From NCBI GenBank assembly GCA_902797505.1, contig CADBSW010000070.1, positions 1 to 64,000 on the forward strand: 64,000 nucleotides of DNA, written 5' to 3'. The translations under genes were made by a program, and so were the position numbers. The notes beneath the pieces were generated by a model. The model searched no databases. It saw only the letters and a program-made list of their open reading frames with translations, and was not told the DNA's origin. This stretch comes from an uncultured Prevotellaceae bacterium. GTDB taxonomy: Bacteria > Bacteroidota > Bacteroidia > Bacteroidales > Bacteroidaceae. Of the stretch, positions 16,101-24,026 are shown piece by piece; position 1 is the first letter of the stretch; each line of letters begins with the position of its first letter.

Positions 16101-18485
16101 TTATGATTCTACATACTCGAAGACTGTATCACCAACCGTAAAGGTATCACCGTTATTCAGTATGACAGGCTTGCCGGCTGGCAGGCTTGTACGCACATTG
16201 AATATCATACCTTCTGCCAGAGGACTGAGCATGGGCAGTGCACGTGCTGTGTCGATATACAACTGTGCATGTTCATCGGCTACCTTGCTCGCTTTCTCCC
16301 AGTTCATCTGGATCTCACAGTCGTTGGTCTTACCGATGGTTACCTTGTTACCACCACCGGTGGCATTCATCCACTTATGAATAGGTATGCGCTGACCGGC
16401 TTTCATGCCGTTCTTGATGACGAGGAAGTAACGCTCTGCCAACATACGGACAGTTACCAGTGAAGCACCGAGACCACCACCATAGATGATGAAGTCGAGC
16501 AACATGTTCAACCAACCCATACCAGAACTGATGGCACCACCGAAGTAGAGCACGATGAAGCCGATAACTGCCGAGATGCCACCGCCGATAAGTGCACTCT
16601 TGGTCGGAATAGACGACTTGATCGTCAGACTGAGTGTCACGCAAATGGAGAATAGTATATATGCCGGCAGTGAACAATACCAAGGAATATAAGTGGTGCC
16701 TACTGCGGATAGGAGCAGACAGAAGATAATGCCACCCACCAACATGGCCAGGAAACCGATCAATCCGGAGAGCAGTGACAGGCCGATAATCTTCATATAG
16801 ACCTTGGCATCCTTCTTTCGATATTCATCATTATAACGGAAGACTAACGAAAGGAAGAATCCTAAGAGCAGACCGACAGTCAGCAAGGCAGATACCTTGG
16901 CACCACAATCGGTCAGCATGCTTGCTTTCTGGTCTTCATTCAGATAGAAGGTGTTGGCAATGGCTCTTCCTAATCCATCAAACATACCACGACCGGTAAA
17001 CTCAAAGATGATCCAGCTGACAAGACCTGCCAATACACCGGCTAATGTCTGATAGGTGTCACGAAGTGAGGCAGCACTGAACATCTCCTTCACATCCACA
17101 TGATCCTGAATACCTTCCTTACAGTTCTGACCATATTCCACACACTTATATCCATTTTGCTGCCAGCATCCCACATGCATGATATGCTTACATCTCGTCA
17201 CTACCATCTGACCCGGTTGGATATCCTGACGACAGTAGTGGCAGATACGACGTGTCACACCTTCTTCAGCTACGTAGGGCTTGTAGTATTTATGTGCGAA
17301 GGTCTTCGACTTGATAAACGGGATAAGCACCTTCATGATGAGGAAGAAGATGGCGAAGGTTAATAAGGCTACCAAAAGGGCCACTAAGAGTTTTGTGATG
17401 GCACTACCTGCACTCTCCTCATGTACAGGCCATGGAGTCTCGGCAGAACCGATGGAGTATTCTCCAATACCAGCCTCACTGCCTTTCCATTCAGCAAGAT
17501 AGTCTACCTTACCAGTATAAGTCTTGTCATCGGTAGCCTTGTAGGTGAAGGCGAAGTCGTACATGGCATCGCTCACTACCTCTTGGAAGTTGCTAAGCAC
17601 ATTACTGATGTCGGCCGAAGGTCTGTAGGCTCCTTGTCGGTCAGCCAACACCTGTCCTTCTGCATTACGTGGAGCTGATACACCCTTTAGGGTTAGTTCT
17701 ACATTCTCATCAACACCTTCTCCAGTATAGTAGAAGGCGAAGACCTTTGGCACCATATTCGTAGCGTTGGCCTGATAGTCAGTTACCTCTATAAATGAGA
17801 TCTGCTCATCCTCGGGGCGCATCTTACCCTCTGTGAAGATAAAGAGCAGGTTCTTGTCTTTTGCCTGCATGGCACGACGGTTAATGCTCGCATTCTTTAC
17901 ATAACCACCTTTTGTGCGGACGGCATCCTCCAGTTCAGCCTTCTGATTGCTGAACTCAGCTAACTTGGAATAGAGGGCACCATAGAAGAATTTCTTGTCG
18001 GAGTGGGTCATGAACTTATCCTTAAAGTTGGCAAGATTCTTCTTTGTCACCAACTGACTGGAGCTTACCTCTTCACCGAAGAAAGAGAGGAAGACACAAC
18101 TGTCGGGTGCACTCTCTACCAGTTTACCGAAAGCATCAAAGATCTGTCCTTTTCCAGCCTCTGGAATACTTAGGTCGACAAGCACAGAGATGGTGTAGTC
18201 GCTGGGGATACGCTGTCCGGTACTCAAAGAGAATATCTTTCTCCTGTCGGGTGTGATGGGAGCTCCATCCTCGTTGATGACAAGATGTTTCTCCAGTTGA
18301 CCGACGGAGATATCTTTGGCGGGCTTTCCGTTGCTGTCGAGAACCTTCAGATAAAGGGTGACACTGTCTTTGCCCGTTCCATATTCGTATTTCTTGTCAC
18401 AGAACTGTATCTTCGATACATCTTGTGCACTGGCCGTAAAGACAAATGCAAGCAGTACAACAAAGGCTAAAATATATCGTTTCAT
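16101..18485 (-). CDS. Membrane protein with periplasmic VWA-like, RING-H2-like and FHA domains (candidate E3)
   Basis: A 794-aa protein. Signal peptide 1-20. A VWA-like periplasmic domain (about 30-330) has ISVLVDLS and LLFIFTEG strands. A transmembrane helix spans 365-388. A cytoplasmic zinc finger follows: C415, C418, C432, H434, H437, C440, C448, C455 (C-x2-C-x13-C-x-H-x2-H-x2-C-x7-C-x6-C), a RING-H2-like order with a wide last pair. Several more membrane helices lie at 480-680, and a C-terminal FHA domain at about 705-794 (TIGKTNDCEIQM, DEHAQLYID, NNGDTFTVGDTVFEY). Inferred role: E3-like scaffold that binds phosphothreonine made by the operon kinase. A diverged TssR/TssN-type membrane component cannot be excluded. 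It overlaps neither neighbour; gaps are 2-3 bp. Confidence 0.82.
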   Translation of the reverse strand: MKRYILAFVVLLAFVFTASAQDVSKIQFCDKKYEYGTGKDSVTLYLKVLDSNGKPAKDISVGQLEKHLVINEDGAPITPDRRKIFSLSTGQRIPSDYTISVLVDLSIPEAGKGQIFDAFGKLVESAPDSCVFLSFFGEEVSSSQLVTKKNLANFKDKFMTHSDKKFFYGALYSKLAEFSNQKAELEDAVRTKGGYVKNASINRRAMQAKDKNLLFIFTEGKMRPEDEQISFIEVTDYQANATNMVPKVFAFYYTGEGVDENVELTLKGVSAPRNAEGQVLADRQGAYRPSADISNVLSNFQEVVSDAMYDFAFTYKATDDKTYTGKVDYLAEWKGSEAGIGEYSIGSAETPWPVHEESAGSAITKLLVALLVALLTFAIFFLIMKVLIPFIKSKTFAHKYYKPYVAEEGVTRRICHYCRQDIQPGQMVVTRCKHIMHVGCWQQNGYKCVEYGQNCKEGIQDHVDVKEMFSAASLRDTYQTLAGVLAGLVSWIIFEFTGRGMFDGLGRAIANTFYLNEDQKASMLTDCGAKVSALLTVGLLLGFFLSLVFRYNDEYRKKDAKVYMKIIGLSLLSGLIGFLAMLVGGIIFCLLLSAVGTTYIPWYCSLPAYILFSICVTLSLTIKSSIPTKSALIGGGISAVIGFIVLYFGGAISSGMGWLNMLLDFIIYGGGLGASLVTVRMLAERYFLVIKNGMKAGQRIPIHKWMNATGGGNKVTIGKTNDCEIQMNWEKASKVADEHAQLYIDTARALPMLSPLAEGMIFNVRTSLPAGKPVILNNGDTFTVGDTVFEYVES

Positions 18486-18488
18486 ATC

Positions 18489-20291
18489 TTATCTATTTTT
18501 TTTGGTCCATAATTTCAAGTCTTCGAGCTTCTGAATGCCGTAGCAGCTCTCATAGCTGCACAGGTCGTCGGCCATCACAGGGATGGAAGTGAGCATACCG
18601 TCGGTCGGCGTGTATACCAAGACAAATTTGTATTGTCCGATCTTGTCTCCGATGATTTTCCGTACAGAAGGAATACTGAGGTGTGGGGTAACCACGAAAC
18701 AGCCCAGGAGTTCGAGATTCTCCTCCTTGTCATTGTCAGAGAGACGTTCGGCGATGTACTCTGTCAACTGGTCTTTTTTGTTGCTCTGACCATGGATGAT
18801 ACCGGCGATACCGTTTGTCTGATTACTCAAAGACATACAGATATCCACGATCATATCCCTACTCAGATTGATGCCGAAACATGCGGTAGTATGTTCTTTT
18901 GACTCCGCCAAGGTGTTGAAATAAGGAGCCACAACCTCTGTCGGCCTTTCTTCTTTCACCTCTTCTTTCGCCTCTATACTCTTCTGAGCCCATGCATACC
19001 ATTCTTTCAGGGAATATAATATCTTTAGGTCATTCCTTGAGTTGAGCGTCATGTCACGGTGATAGGTGAACACACCGGTCTCCATAGTAGGTGTCAGCGT
19101 GTCGATGACGAGTGCGGTAAGGAACTTCGGATGTTGTGGGTGCTTCAACTGATCCTGCACATTACTGTCGGCATTGCTGAAGAATACCGTGAGTCCCGGG
19201 TGGGAGTGTACCCAACAGGTAAGATCATATTGTAGGTTGGTTTCACGACGAAGCTTACGCAATGTCTCCAAGACCCTGAGCTTGATCTTTCCACCGAAGT
19301 TCAGTTCGTACTCATCGAAGACGGCATCATCACCTGGCAGCACTACCTGTTCGAGTGAAACATAATACTCACTGTTCTCTGCATCATATACCCAGCGGCC
19401 TAATACCATACATCCATATTCTTTCGCATCTTGAGGACTCTCCAAGTCAGGCAGATACATATTATAGATATCCATCACGCAGGTATCTTTGATATACATT
19501 CTGCGCACGGCTGACTCGTAACAGCAGTCCTCCAAGTCGATCTTCATATAGTGCGGATTGTCGATAACATCCTCCAGACTCTGTTTCTTGAGGATTGTTG
19601 CTGTCTTACGACGAACCACGATACCGGGTTCGTTGGGATTAGCCTTATTAGGACCTCTGTTTATATTCGTCGTGTTGACAACAGGAGCTGTCTTTTTCTT
19701 TTTCTTCTTAGAACTGCTGATGATGGCCCAAATGATGAGTAATGCCAGGATACCTCCTGCGATGGCAAGGATGGTGGTGAGAGGAAGTTCTCCACCAGCC
19801 CCTTTGTCATTGTCATTCAGTTCACGCTCTAAAACGTTTAAGTTGGTTTCCAACTTGGCCAGCTTGTCATAGACGATGTTTTCCAAACTATCGCGACAAG
19901 CAGTAGTGTCGGAAATCAGTTTCCCGCTGTACTGCGTCATAAACTGATCAATAACTGCTGAGGTACCTGCTTTCTGATTTTTCAGTTCTTCCTCCTGAGA
20001 GGCAACAAACTCCGTCAGGTTATTCTCCTGGATATATCCTTTTCGGTCTTTCCAGTGCTGCAGTTTATCAATATGTTCCGTTACTTCGTCGTTGAGGCTT
20101 TGTAAGGTTGCTTCACTGAAGTACGGAATATCTTCCAGATACTGTTTGAAGTTTTTGATAACCTCTTCAACGGTTACGGTTTGTGGCACGTTCCTATAAC
20201 TATGCCTGATTCTTTTCTGCGCCGATACCTGCAGACTGATCGTCAGCATGACGGCCACTAGGGTTACTATAACTTTAATTCTTTTCATCAT
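18489..20291 (-). CDS. Membrane-anchored JAMM/MPN+ metallopeptidase (candidate deubiquitinase)
   Basis: A 600-aa protein. Signal peptide or anchor 1-24, helical periplasmic region about 30-165, transmembrane helix about 170-192 followed by a Lys-rich stop (KKKKKK), so the rest is cytoplasmic. The JAMM site is complete: E291 in EYGCMVLG, H362 and H364 in WVHSHPG, S372 and D375 in FFSNAD, exactly the H-x-H-x10-D spacing. A second domain (430-600) has no recognised motif. JAMM enzymes cut isopeptide bonds or trim Ubl tails. Facing the cytosol beside the RING protein, it would remove the Ubl from targets. The gap to the next gene is 3 bp. Confidence 0.9.
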   Translation of the reverse strand: MMKRIKVIVTLVAVMLTISLQVSAQKRIRHSYRNVPQTVTVEEVIKNFKQYLEDIPYFSEATLQSLNDEVTEHIDKLQHWKDRKGYIQENNLTEFVASQEEELKNQKAGTSAVIDQFMTQYSGKLISDTTACRDSLENIVYDKLAKLETNLNVLERELNDNDKGAGGELPLTTILAIAGGILALLIIWAIISSSKKKKKKTAPVVNTTNINRGPNKANPNEPGIVVRRKTATILKKQSLEDVIDNPHYMKIDLEDCCYESAVRRMYIKDTCVMDIYNMYLPDLESPQDAKEYGCMVLGRWVYDAENSEYYVSLEQVVLPGDDAVFDEYELNFGGKIKLRVLETLRKLRRETNLQYDLTCWVHSHPGLTVFFSNADSNVQDQLKHPQHPKFLTALVIDTLTPTMETGVFTYHRDMTLNSRNDLKILYSLKEWYAWAQKSIEAKEEVKEERPTEVVAPYFNTLAESKEHTTACFGINLSRDMIVDICMSLSNQTNGIAGIIHGQSNKKDQLTEYIAERLSDNDKEENLELLGCFVVTPHLSIPSVRKIIGDKIGQYKFVLVYTPTDGMLTSIPVMADDLCSYESCYGIQKLEDLKLWTKKNR

Positions 20292-20312
20292 AAGTCAGAT
20301 TATCCTAATGTT

Positions 20313-21851
20313 CTATGATTTCTTTGGTGTGTTGCCAGATCTCTTTTGCAGACGCTTATACTTCGAGGGAATCTGGTTGTTTAATGACGACATCCCTCCT
20401 GGCGTGATGGAGATCTTGGGTGCAGCTTCTGTCTCTGTTCCAGGAGCCTGTCCTCTCTTACCGGCAAGGATCTCGCGCAAGCGTTGTTGTGCGGCCTTGC
20501 TTTCTTCTGATACCACACGTCCTGTGGGTTGCTGAACGTCCTGCGCCTGAGCTGCTTGTGTCGCCTGTTGTTCTTGTGGCGTTTGCACATTCTGCTTACC
20601 AGACATCTTATCCGCTACGGCCTGTTTGGCTTGGTTCGTGGCATTGTTCAGTTGCTGATTAGCCTTCTGTACTTGCGCATTAATACCTCGCTGCACCTCG
20701 GCTTGGACTGTCTGCTGCATCTGTTTGCCTATCTGTTCCAGTGGACCGCCCATCCCTTGTAGTGGATTACCCATCTTTGCCATGGGATTAGCCTGGTTGG
20801 CCATGTTCTGGATGTTCTGCATCATCTGCTGCTGCATCTGTTGCTGCATCTTCTGCATCTTGTTGTTCTTGATAGCCTGGAATATCTGCTTGCCTCCCAT
20901 TAGCAGGGCAAATAATCCACCAAGACCACCGATGAGCCACATCATATTCTTCTTGTCCTTACTGGCGGTCTCTGCCTGAGCGGCTTGAATGGAGTCTTGA
21001 CGGGCTTGTGCAGCCTGTGCCTGAGCTGCTTGTGCCGCGGCAGCGGCTGCTTGTCCGGCATCACTCTGCTGCTCTAACTCCTGTTTCTTCTTGTCGTAAG
21101 CGGCAAGGGCGTCATTGATTTGTTTCGTTACGGTCTCATCCGTAATCTTAAAGCGTAGTTCTCTCAGCATAGATGCCTCATGTGTAAGTTCCTCGGGAAA
21201 GGGGAACTTTGTGGCATTCTCCAACATCTGGTTGAGTGAGTTGATACGGATGGCTGCCTCGTCAACAGGTGATACACCTTCGTCGATGAGTTCTTCAGAA
21301 GAGATGACAACTTCTCCACCGGCACTATTACCGGCCGATGCTCCACCTGCTGCTCCTCCTGTCTTAGCCGATTTAGCCTTGATCTTCAGTGCTCCGCATT
21401 GGGCGAATACCTTATAATGTCGCTTTCCCTCGTAATGTGCCAGATACAGAGGTATCGATAGTTCTGATTTGTCAGATGAGACATTAAACTGTAAGGAGGG
21501 ATTGTCGTTCAACAGATAATAGCCGTCTGAAGAAGTGGAATATTGAACGTCAGAGGGAACCATGAAGGCAGAGGGAGTCATGCCGTCGAACTTGATATCC
21601 CGGTAGTTACCGGTACGGTCGAAGATCACGACAGCCACCTCATCCAGTTTCTTAAATTTCTTCAGGTTACCCTCGCTCAATTTCTTCTGTACTTGGTTGA
21701 ACCGGAGCCCCAGTTGACTGCCGTTCAGCGTCTGACTGTAGCTGACAATGATCCGGTCGCCCTGTGCAGAGAACAGCGTGTCCTTCATCTCTTTGGCGGA
21801 GATGCTCATACTGAATGTCAGTAAGAGGAGGAACGCACCATATCGCTTCAT
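20313..21851 (-). CDS. Envelope protein with N-terminal domain shared with the next gene, one membrane helix and a Gln/Met-rich tail
   Basis: A protein of about 512 residues of unknown function. Signal peptide MKRYGAFLLLLTFSMSISA. A beta-rich periplasmic domain (about 25-180) contains VVIFDRTGNYRD and IPLYLAHYEGKRH, also found in the protein at 21863. A Gly/Ala linker, helical and Ala/Gln-rich coiled coil (QAAAAAAQAAQAQAAQ) follow. One transmembrane helix (MMWLIGGLGGLFALLMGG) leads to a cytoplasmic Met/Gln-rich coiled coil (MQKMQQQMQQQMMQNIQNM) and a basic tail. An earlier ATG at 21866 overlaps the upstream stop (ATGA) and could be used. It may carry a signal or load between the two sides of the inner membrane. 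Confidence 0.65.
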   Translation of the reverse strand: MKRYGAFLLLLTFSMSISAKEMKDTLFSAQGDRIIVSYSQTLNGSQLGLRFNQVQKKLSEGNLKKFKKLDEVAVVIFDRTGNYRDIKFDGMTPSAFMVPSDVQYSTSSDGYYLLNDNPSLQFNVSSDKSELSIPLYLAHYEGKRHYKVFAQCGALKIKAKSAKTGGAAGGASAGNSAGGEVVISSEELIDEGVSPVDEAAIRINSLNQMLENATKFPFPEELTHEASMLRELRFKITDETVTKQINDALAAYDKKKQELEQQSDAGQAAAAAAQAAQAQAAQARQDSIQAAQAETASKDKKNMMWLIGGLGGLFALLMGGKQIFQAIKNNKMQKMQQQMQQQMMQNIQNMANQANPMAKMGNPLQGMGGPLEQIGKQMQQTVQAEVQRGINAQVQKANQQLNNATNQAKQAVADKMSGKQNVQTPQEQQATQAAQAQDVQQPTGRVVSEESKAAQQRLREILAGKRGQAPGTETEAAPKISITPGGMSSLNNQIPSKYKRLQKRSGNTPKKS

Positions 21852-21862
21852 CGGCCCTATTA

Positions 21863-22909
21863 TCATAGGCTGTTTATACGGTTGTAACGTTCTACGATCT
21901 TATTCTTATAGTCACCGCCCTTCTTCCATTGTGCAGCATGCTTGCTGCACTTGGTGTCTGTACAACAGTTGTAGAGAGCGTTTACCTGTGACATCACACT
22001 GGCCTTGGCCTGCTTGCGGTTACTACTGCTGTAAATCCTCTTGTAGAGGTCGTCCAGTCGATGATAGATCTGCTGCAGAGACAATCCACAATAGTTGCAT
22101 CGATGACCGGCAACAGGTGTTCTGTGGCGACCACAGTCACGCTCTGCAAACTCTACACCGTCGAGCTTGGATTTCAGGGCTTCATAACGACGATAGCCTG
22201 CGTCATTGCTGTTCCAACCATGAGAACTGATGATACCGTCGATCTTCTCCTTCAGCGCATCAATACGTTTCTGGTAAGCGGCTTTCTGCTTATCCACAGA
22301 CGTGCCATGACTCTTGTTCGGACAAACACCCGTATTGGTAATCTCACGGATGAGCCGTTCACAATCGGTGTTTAACTGTACATACTCAGCGCTGGGCTTC
22401 AGCTCTGCCTCGATATTCAGTTCAATGACCTGTTTCTCCAGCAAGATCAACTTCTTGCCTTTATATTTGGCGATATATACAGGTAGGGTGACCACCTTAG
22501 TGGCTTCGTTCTCTACCTTGATCGCCGGCAACATCTGTTTGTCAGAAGGACGCAGTTGCATGACCGTACTCATCTGCTCACTGAACGGATCAATAACGCG
22601 TTTTCCCTTTGTACCCCCGAAGGTCTTGTCGAACTGCATCTTCGGTGACATCTTCTTTGCTTGTTTCTCCGTGTAAGAACGGTCAAAGAGGATCAGTACC
22701 TTTGACTCACTCAGGTTCTCCAGTTCGATGCTTACCTCACCTTCACCGTCGCTGACCTCATTCAGATTGATGAAGATGTTACAGTACGACAGACTGATCA
22801 TCTCCTTGTTATGGTCGTTGCTCAGCGTAACCTTTCGCTGTTCGTCTGCCCTGGCACCTAATGCCATCAGACAGAGCAACATACATATAATCGTTTTTCT
22901 CATAGTCAT
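21863..22909 (-). CDS. Secreted Cys-rich protein, paralogous in part to the preceding envelope protein
   Basis: A 348-aa unknown protein. Signal peptide 1-21 (LLCLMALGARA). The N-terminal beta domain (about 25-170) carries VLILFDRSYTEK and LPVYIAKYKGKKL, matching the domain in the protein at 20313. The C-terminal half is helical and Cys/His-rich: C259, H262, H269, C271, C274 (DCGRHRTPVAGHRCNYCG) and C315, C316, C321, H324. These could bind zinc in a treble-clef-like finger or form disulfides in the periplasm. It lies 21 bp after the E2 gene. No known function was recognised. Confidence 0.6.
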   Translation of the reverse strand: MTMRKTIICMLLCLMALGARADEQRKVTLSNDHNKEMISLSYCNIFINLNEVSDGEGEVSIELENLSESKVLILFDRSYTEKQAKKMSPKMQFDKTFGGTKGKRVIDPFSEQMSTVMQLRPSDKQMLPAIKVENEATKVVTLPVYIAKYKGKKLILLEKQVIELNIEAELKPSAEYVQLNTDCERLIREITNTGVCPNKSHGTSVDKQKAAYQKRIDALKEKIDGIISSHGWNSNDAGYRRYEALKSKLDGVEFAERDCGRHRTPVAGHRCNYCGLSLQQIYHRLDDLYKRIYSSSNRKQAKASVMSQVNALYNCCTDTKCSKHAAQWKKGGDYKNKIVERYNRINSL

Positions 22910-22930
22910 TCTTCTTACACCTTAATTATA

Positions 22931-23587
22931 TTATATACTCAGTGATCTTTTCTTGGGAGCCTCAGATTCCTGCTTGGGTGCTTCTACGGGCTTAGGAGCC
23001 GGTGGCACGGGCTTATCCTGTGCGAATTTTACCCATCCGTTGGGCTCACCTTCCTCGCGTACCCACTCGGCAACTCCCTGATCCTCGGGATAAGGATAGG
23101 TATTCTGTGCATGATACATCTGATATTTCAGATAGCGCTCCACACGTAATACTAAGTCCTTGATAGATGCCAGTACGCCCATCTCCTTGATGGTCAGACA
23201 GACATGGCCCTTGAAACTACCGGAATAACGGATATTGGGATGCCAGATGTCTGACAGGAATGTGAAGATAGGATTACCATCGGCAGAGGGATAGTTATTC
23301 GGTAGCACGACACTCATTCTATGCAGGTCGCCGAAAATCGGCTTGCGGGGCTTCTCCTCACCTTCCACACCGATGATGCTCTTGCAACGATACAGTATCT
23401 CATACTCGGTGGGCAGGCCGGTGGGAGTCTTCCTGCGGATGATATACGACAGGGATGGCTTGAATGGATTGGCACTCTCTCTCTTACGTTTCTCGCAGAG
23501 GGCGTCTAATTCTTTCCACTCCAGGAACAGGCGGGCGTCACGACCTTTCAGGTCTTTCTCGTTTATCTTACTGATGGCTGGATTCAT
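22931..23587 (-). CDS. E2-like ubiquitin-conjugating enzyme (UBC fold)
   Basis: A 218-aa protein with the full E2 core: helix 1 with RLFLEWKELDAL; VVLPNNYPSADG (the usual P..YP); FTFLSDIWHPNI with HPN at 116-118; catalytic Cys130 in FKGHVCLTI; then VLASIKDLVLRVERYL (the usual WSP..I..vl..i). The C-terminal helix region reads NTYPYPEDQGVAEWV. A Pro/Lys-rich tail of about 30 residues follows (PPAPKPVEAPKQESEAPKK). It would take the Ubl from the E1 at 14890 and pass it to a target, perhaps via the RING protein. It lies 35 bp after the Ubl gene. Confidence 0.93.
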   Translation of the reverse strand: MNPAISKINEKDLKGRDARLFLEWKELDALCEKRKRESANPFKPSLSYIIRRKTPTGLPTEYEILYRCKSIIGVEGEEKPRKPIFGDLHRMSVVLPNNYPSADGNPIFTFLSDIWHPNIRYSGSFKGHVCLTIKEMGVLASIKDLVLRVERYLKYQMYHAQNTYPYPEDQGVAEWVREEGEPNGWVKFAQDKPVPPAPKPVEAPKQESEAPKKRSLSI

Positions 23588-23622
23588 AAGTCTTGATTTG
23601 AAGTTCTACATGATGAATAATA

Positions 23623-23949
23623 TTATCCTGCGATAGGTACAGAGATTAGATGCAGATGATCCAGAGGTTGGATGTCGTAGTCGATCAATGCCATCTCGCG
23701 ACCATCCTCATCCTCAAACTCCAATACGGCAGGCTCCTCATCGCCATCCATCAGTTTACCCAGGAGGTATTGGATAGGATTACCACCGTTGTCCATCTTT
23801 GGCAGTTCAAACACCTGGATGATACTCTCGATCTGCTCACGAACCGTCTTGTTCGGGTCGGATACCTTTACTTCAATCTCGTCGTACGCCGTACCGTCGA
23901 TAGTCAGCATGACGATAAACTCTTCCTGATAAAATTCTTGATCTGTCAT
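23623..23949 (-). CDS. Ubiquitin-like protein (beta-grasp) ending in Ala-Gly
   Basis: A 108-aa protein with a beta-grasp pattern: strand FIVMLTIDG, strand EIEVKVSD, helix TVREQIESIIQVF, and a C-terminal part EDGREMALIDYDIQPLDH then LHLISVPIAG. This aligns by eye with ubiquitin's [20 protein letters not shown]. The chain ends directly at a single Ala-Gly with no extension, so it may be made already mature, and the last Gly would be the conjugating residue. It has an acidic insertion (LMDGDEEPAVLEFEDED). It is followed by the E2 gene and would be the modifier of this pathway. The nearest alternative is a YukD-like Ubl without conjugation. Confidence 0.87.
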   Translation of the reverse strand: MTDQEFYQEEFIVMLTIDGTAYDEIEVKVSDPNKTVREQIESIIQVFELPKMDNGGNPIQYLLGKLMDGDEEPAVLEFEDEDGREMALIDYDIQPLDHLHLISVPIAG

Positions 23950-24026
23950 ATCGTTATTCTTTTTATTTATGTTATTATTTGATTCTTTGTTCTTTCATTC
24001 TTTTTATGGTAGGTGGTGGGGTGGGG

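Noticed and set aside
14890..23949. CBASS or Bil anti-phage operon as the explanation of the E1/E2/JAMM genes
   Set aside because: There is no CD-NTase or CBASS effector, the Ubl is a separate single beta-grasp protein, and the genes are interleaved with T6SS baseplate genes and large membrane proteins.
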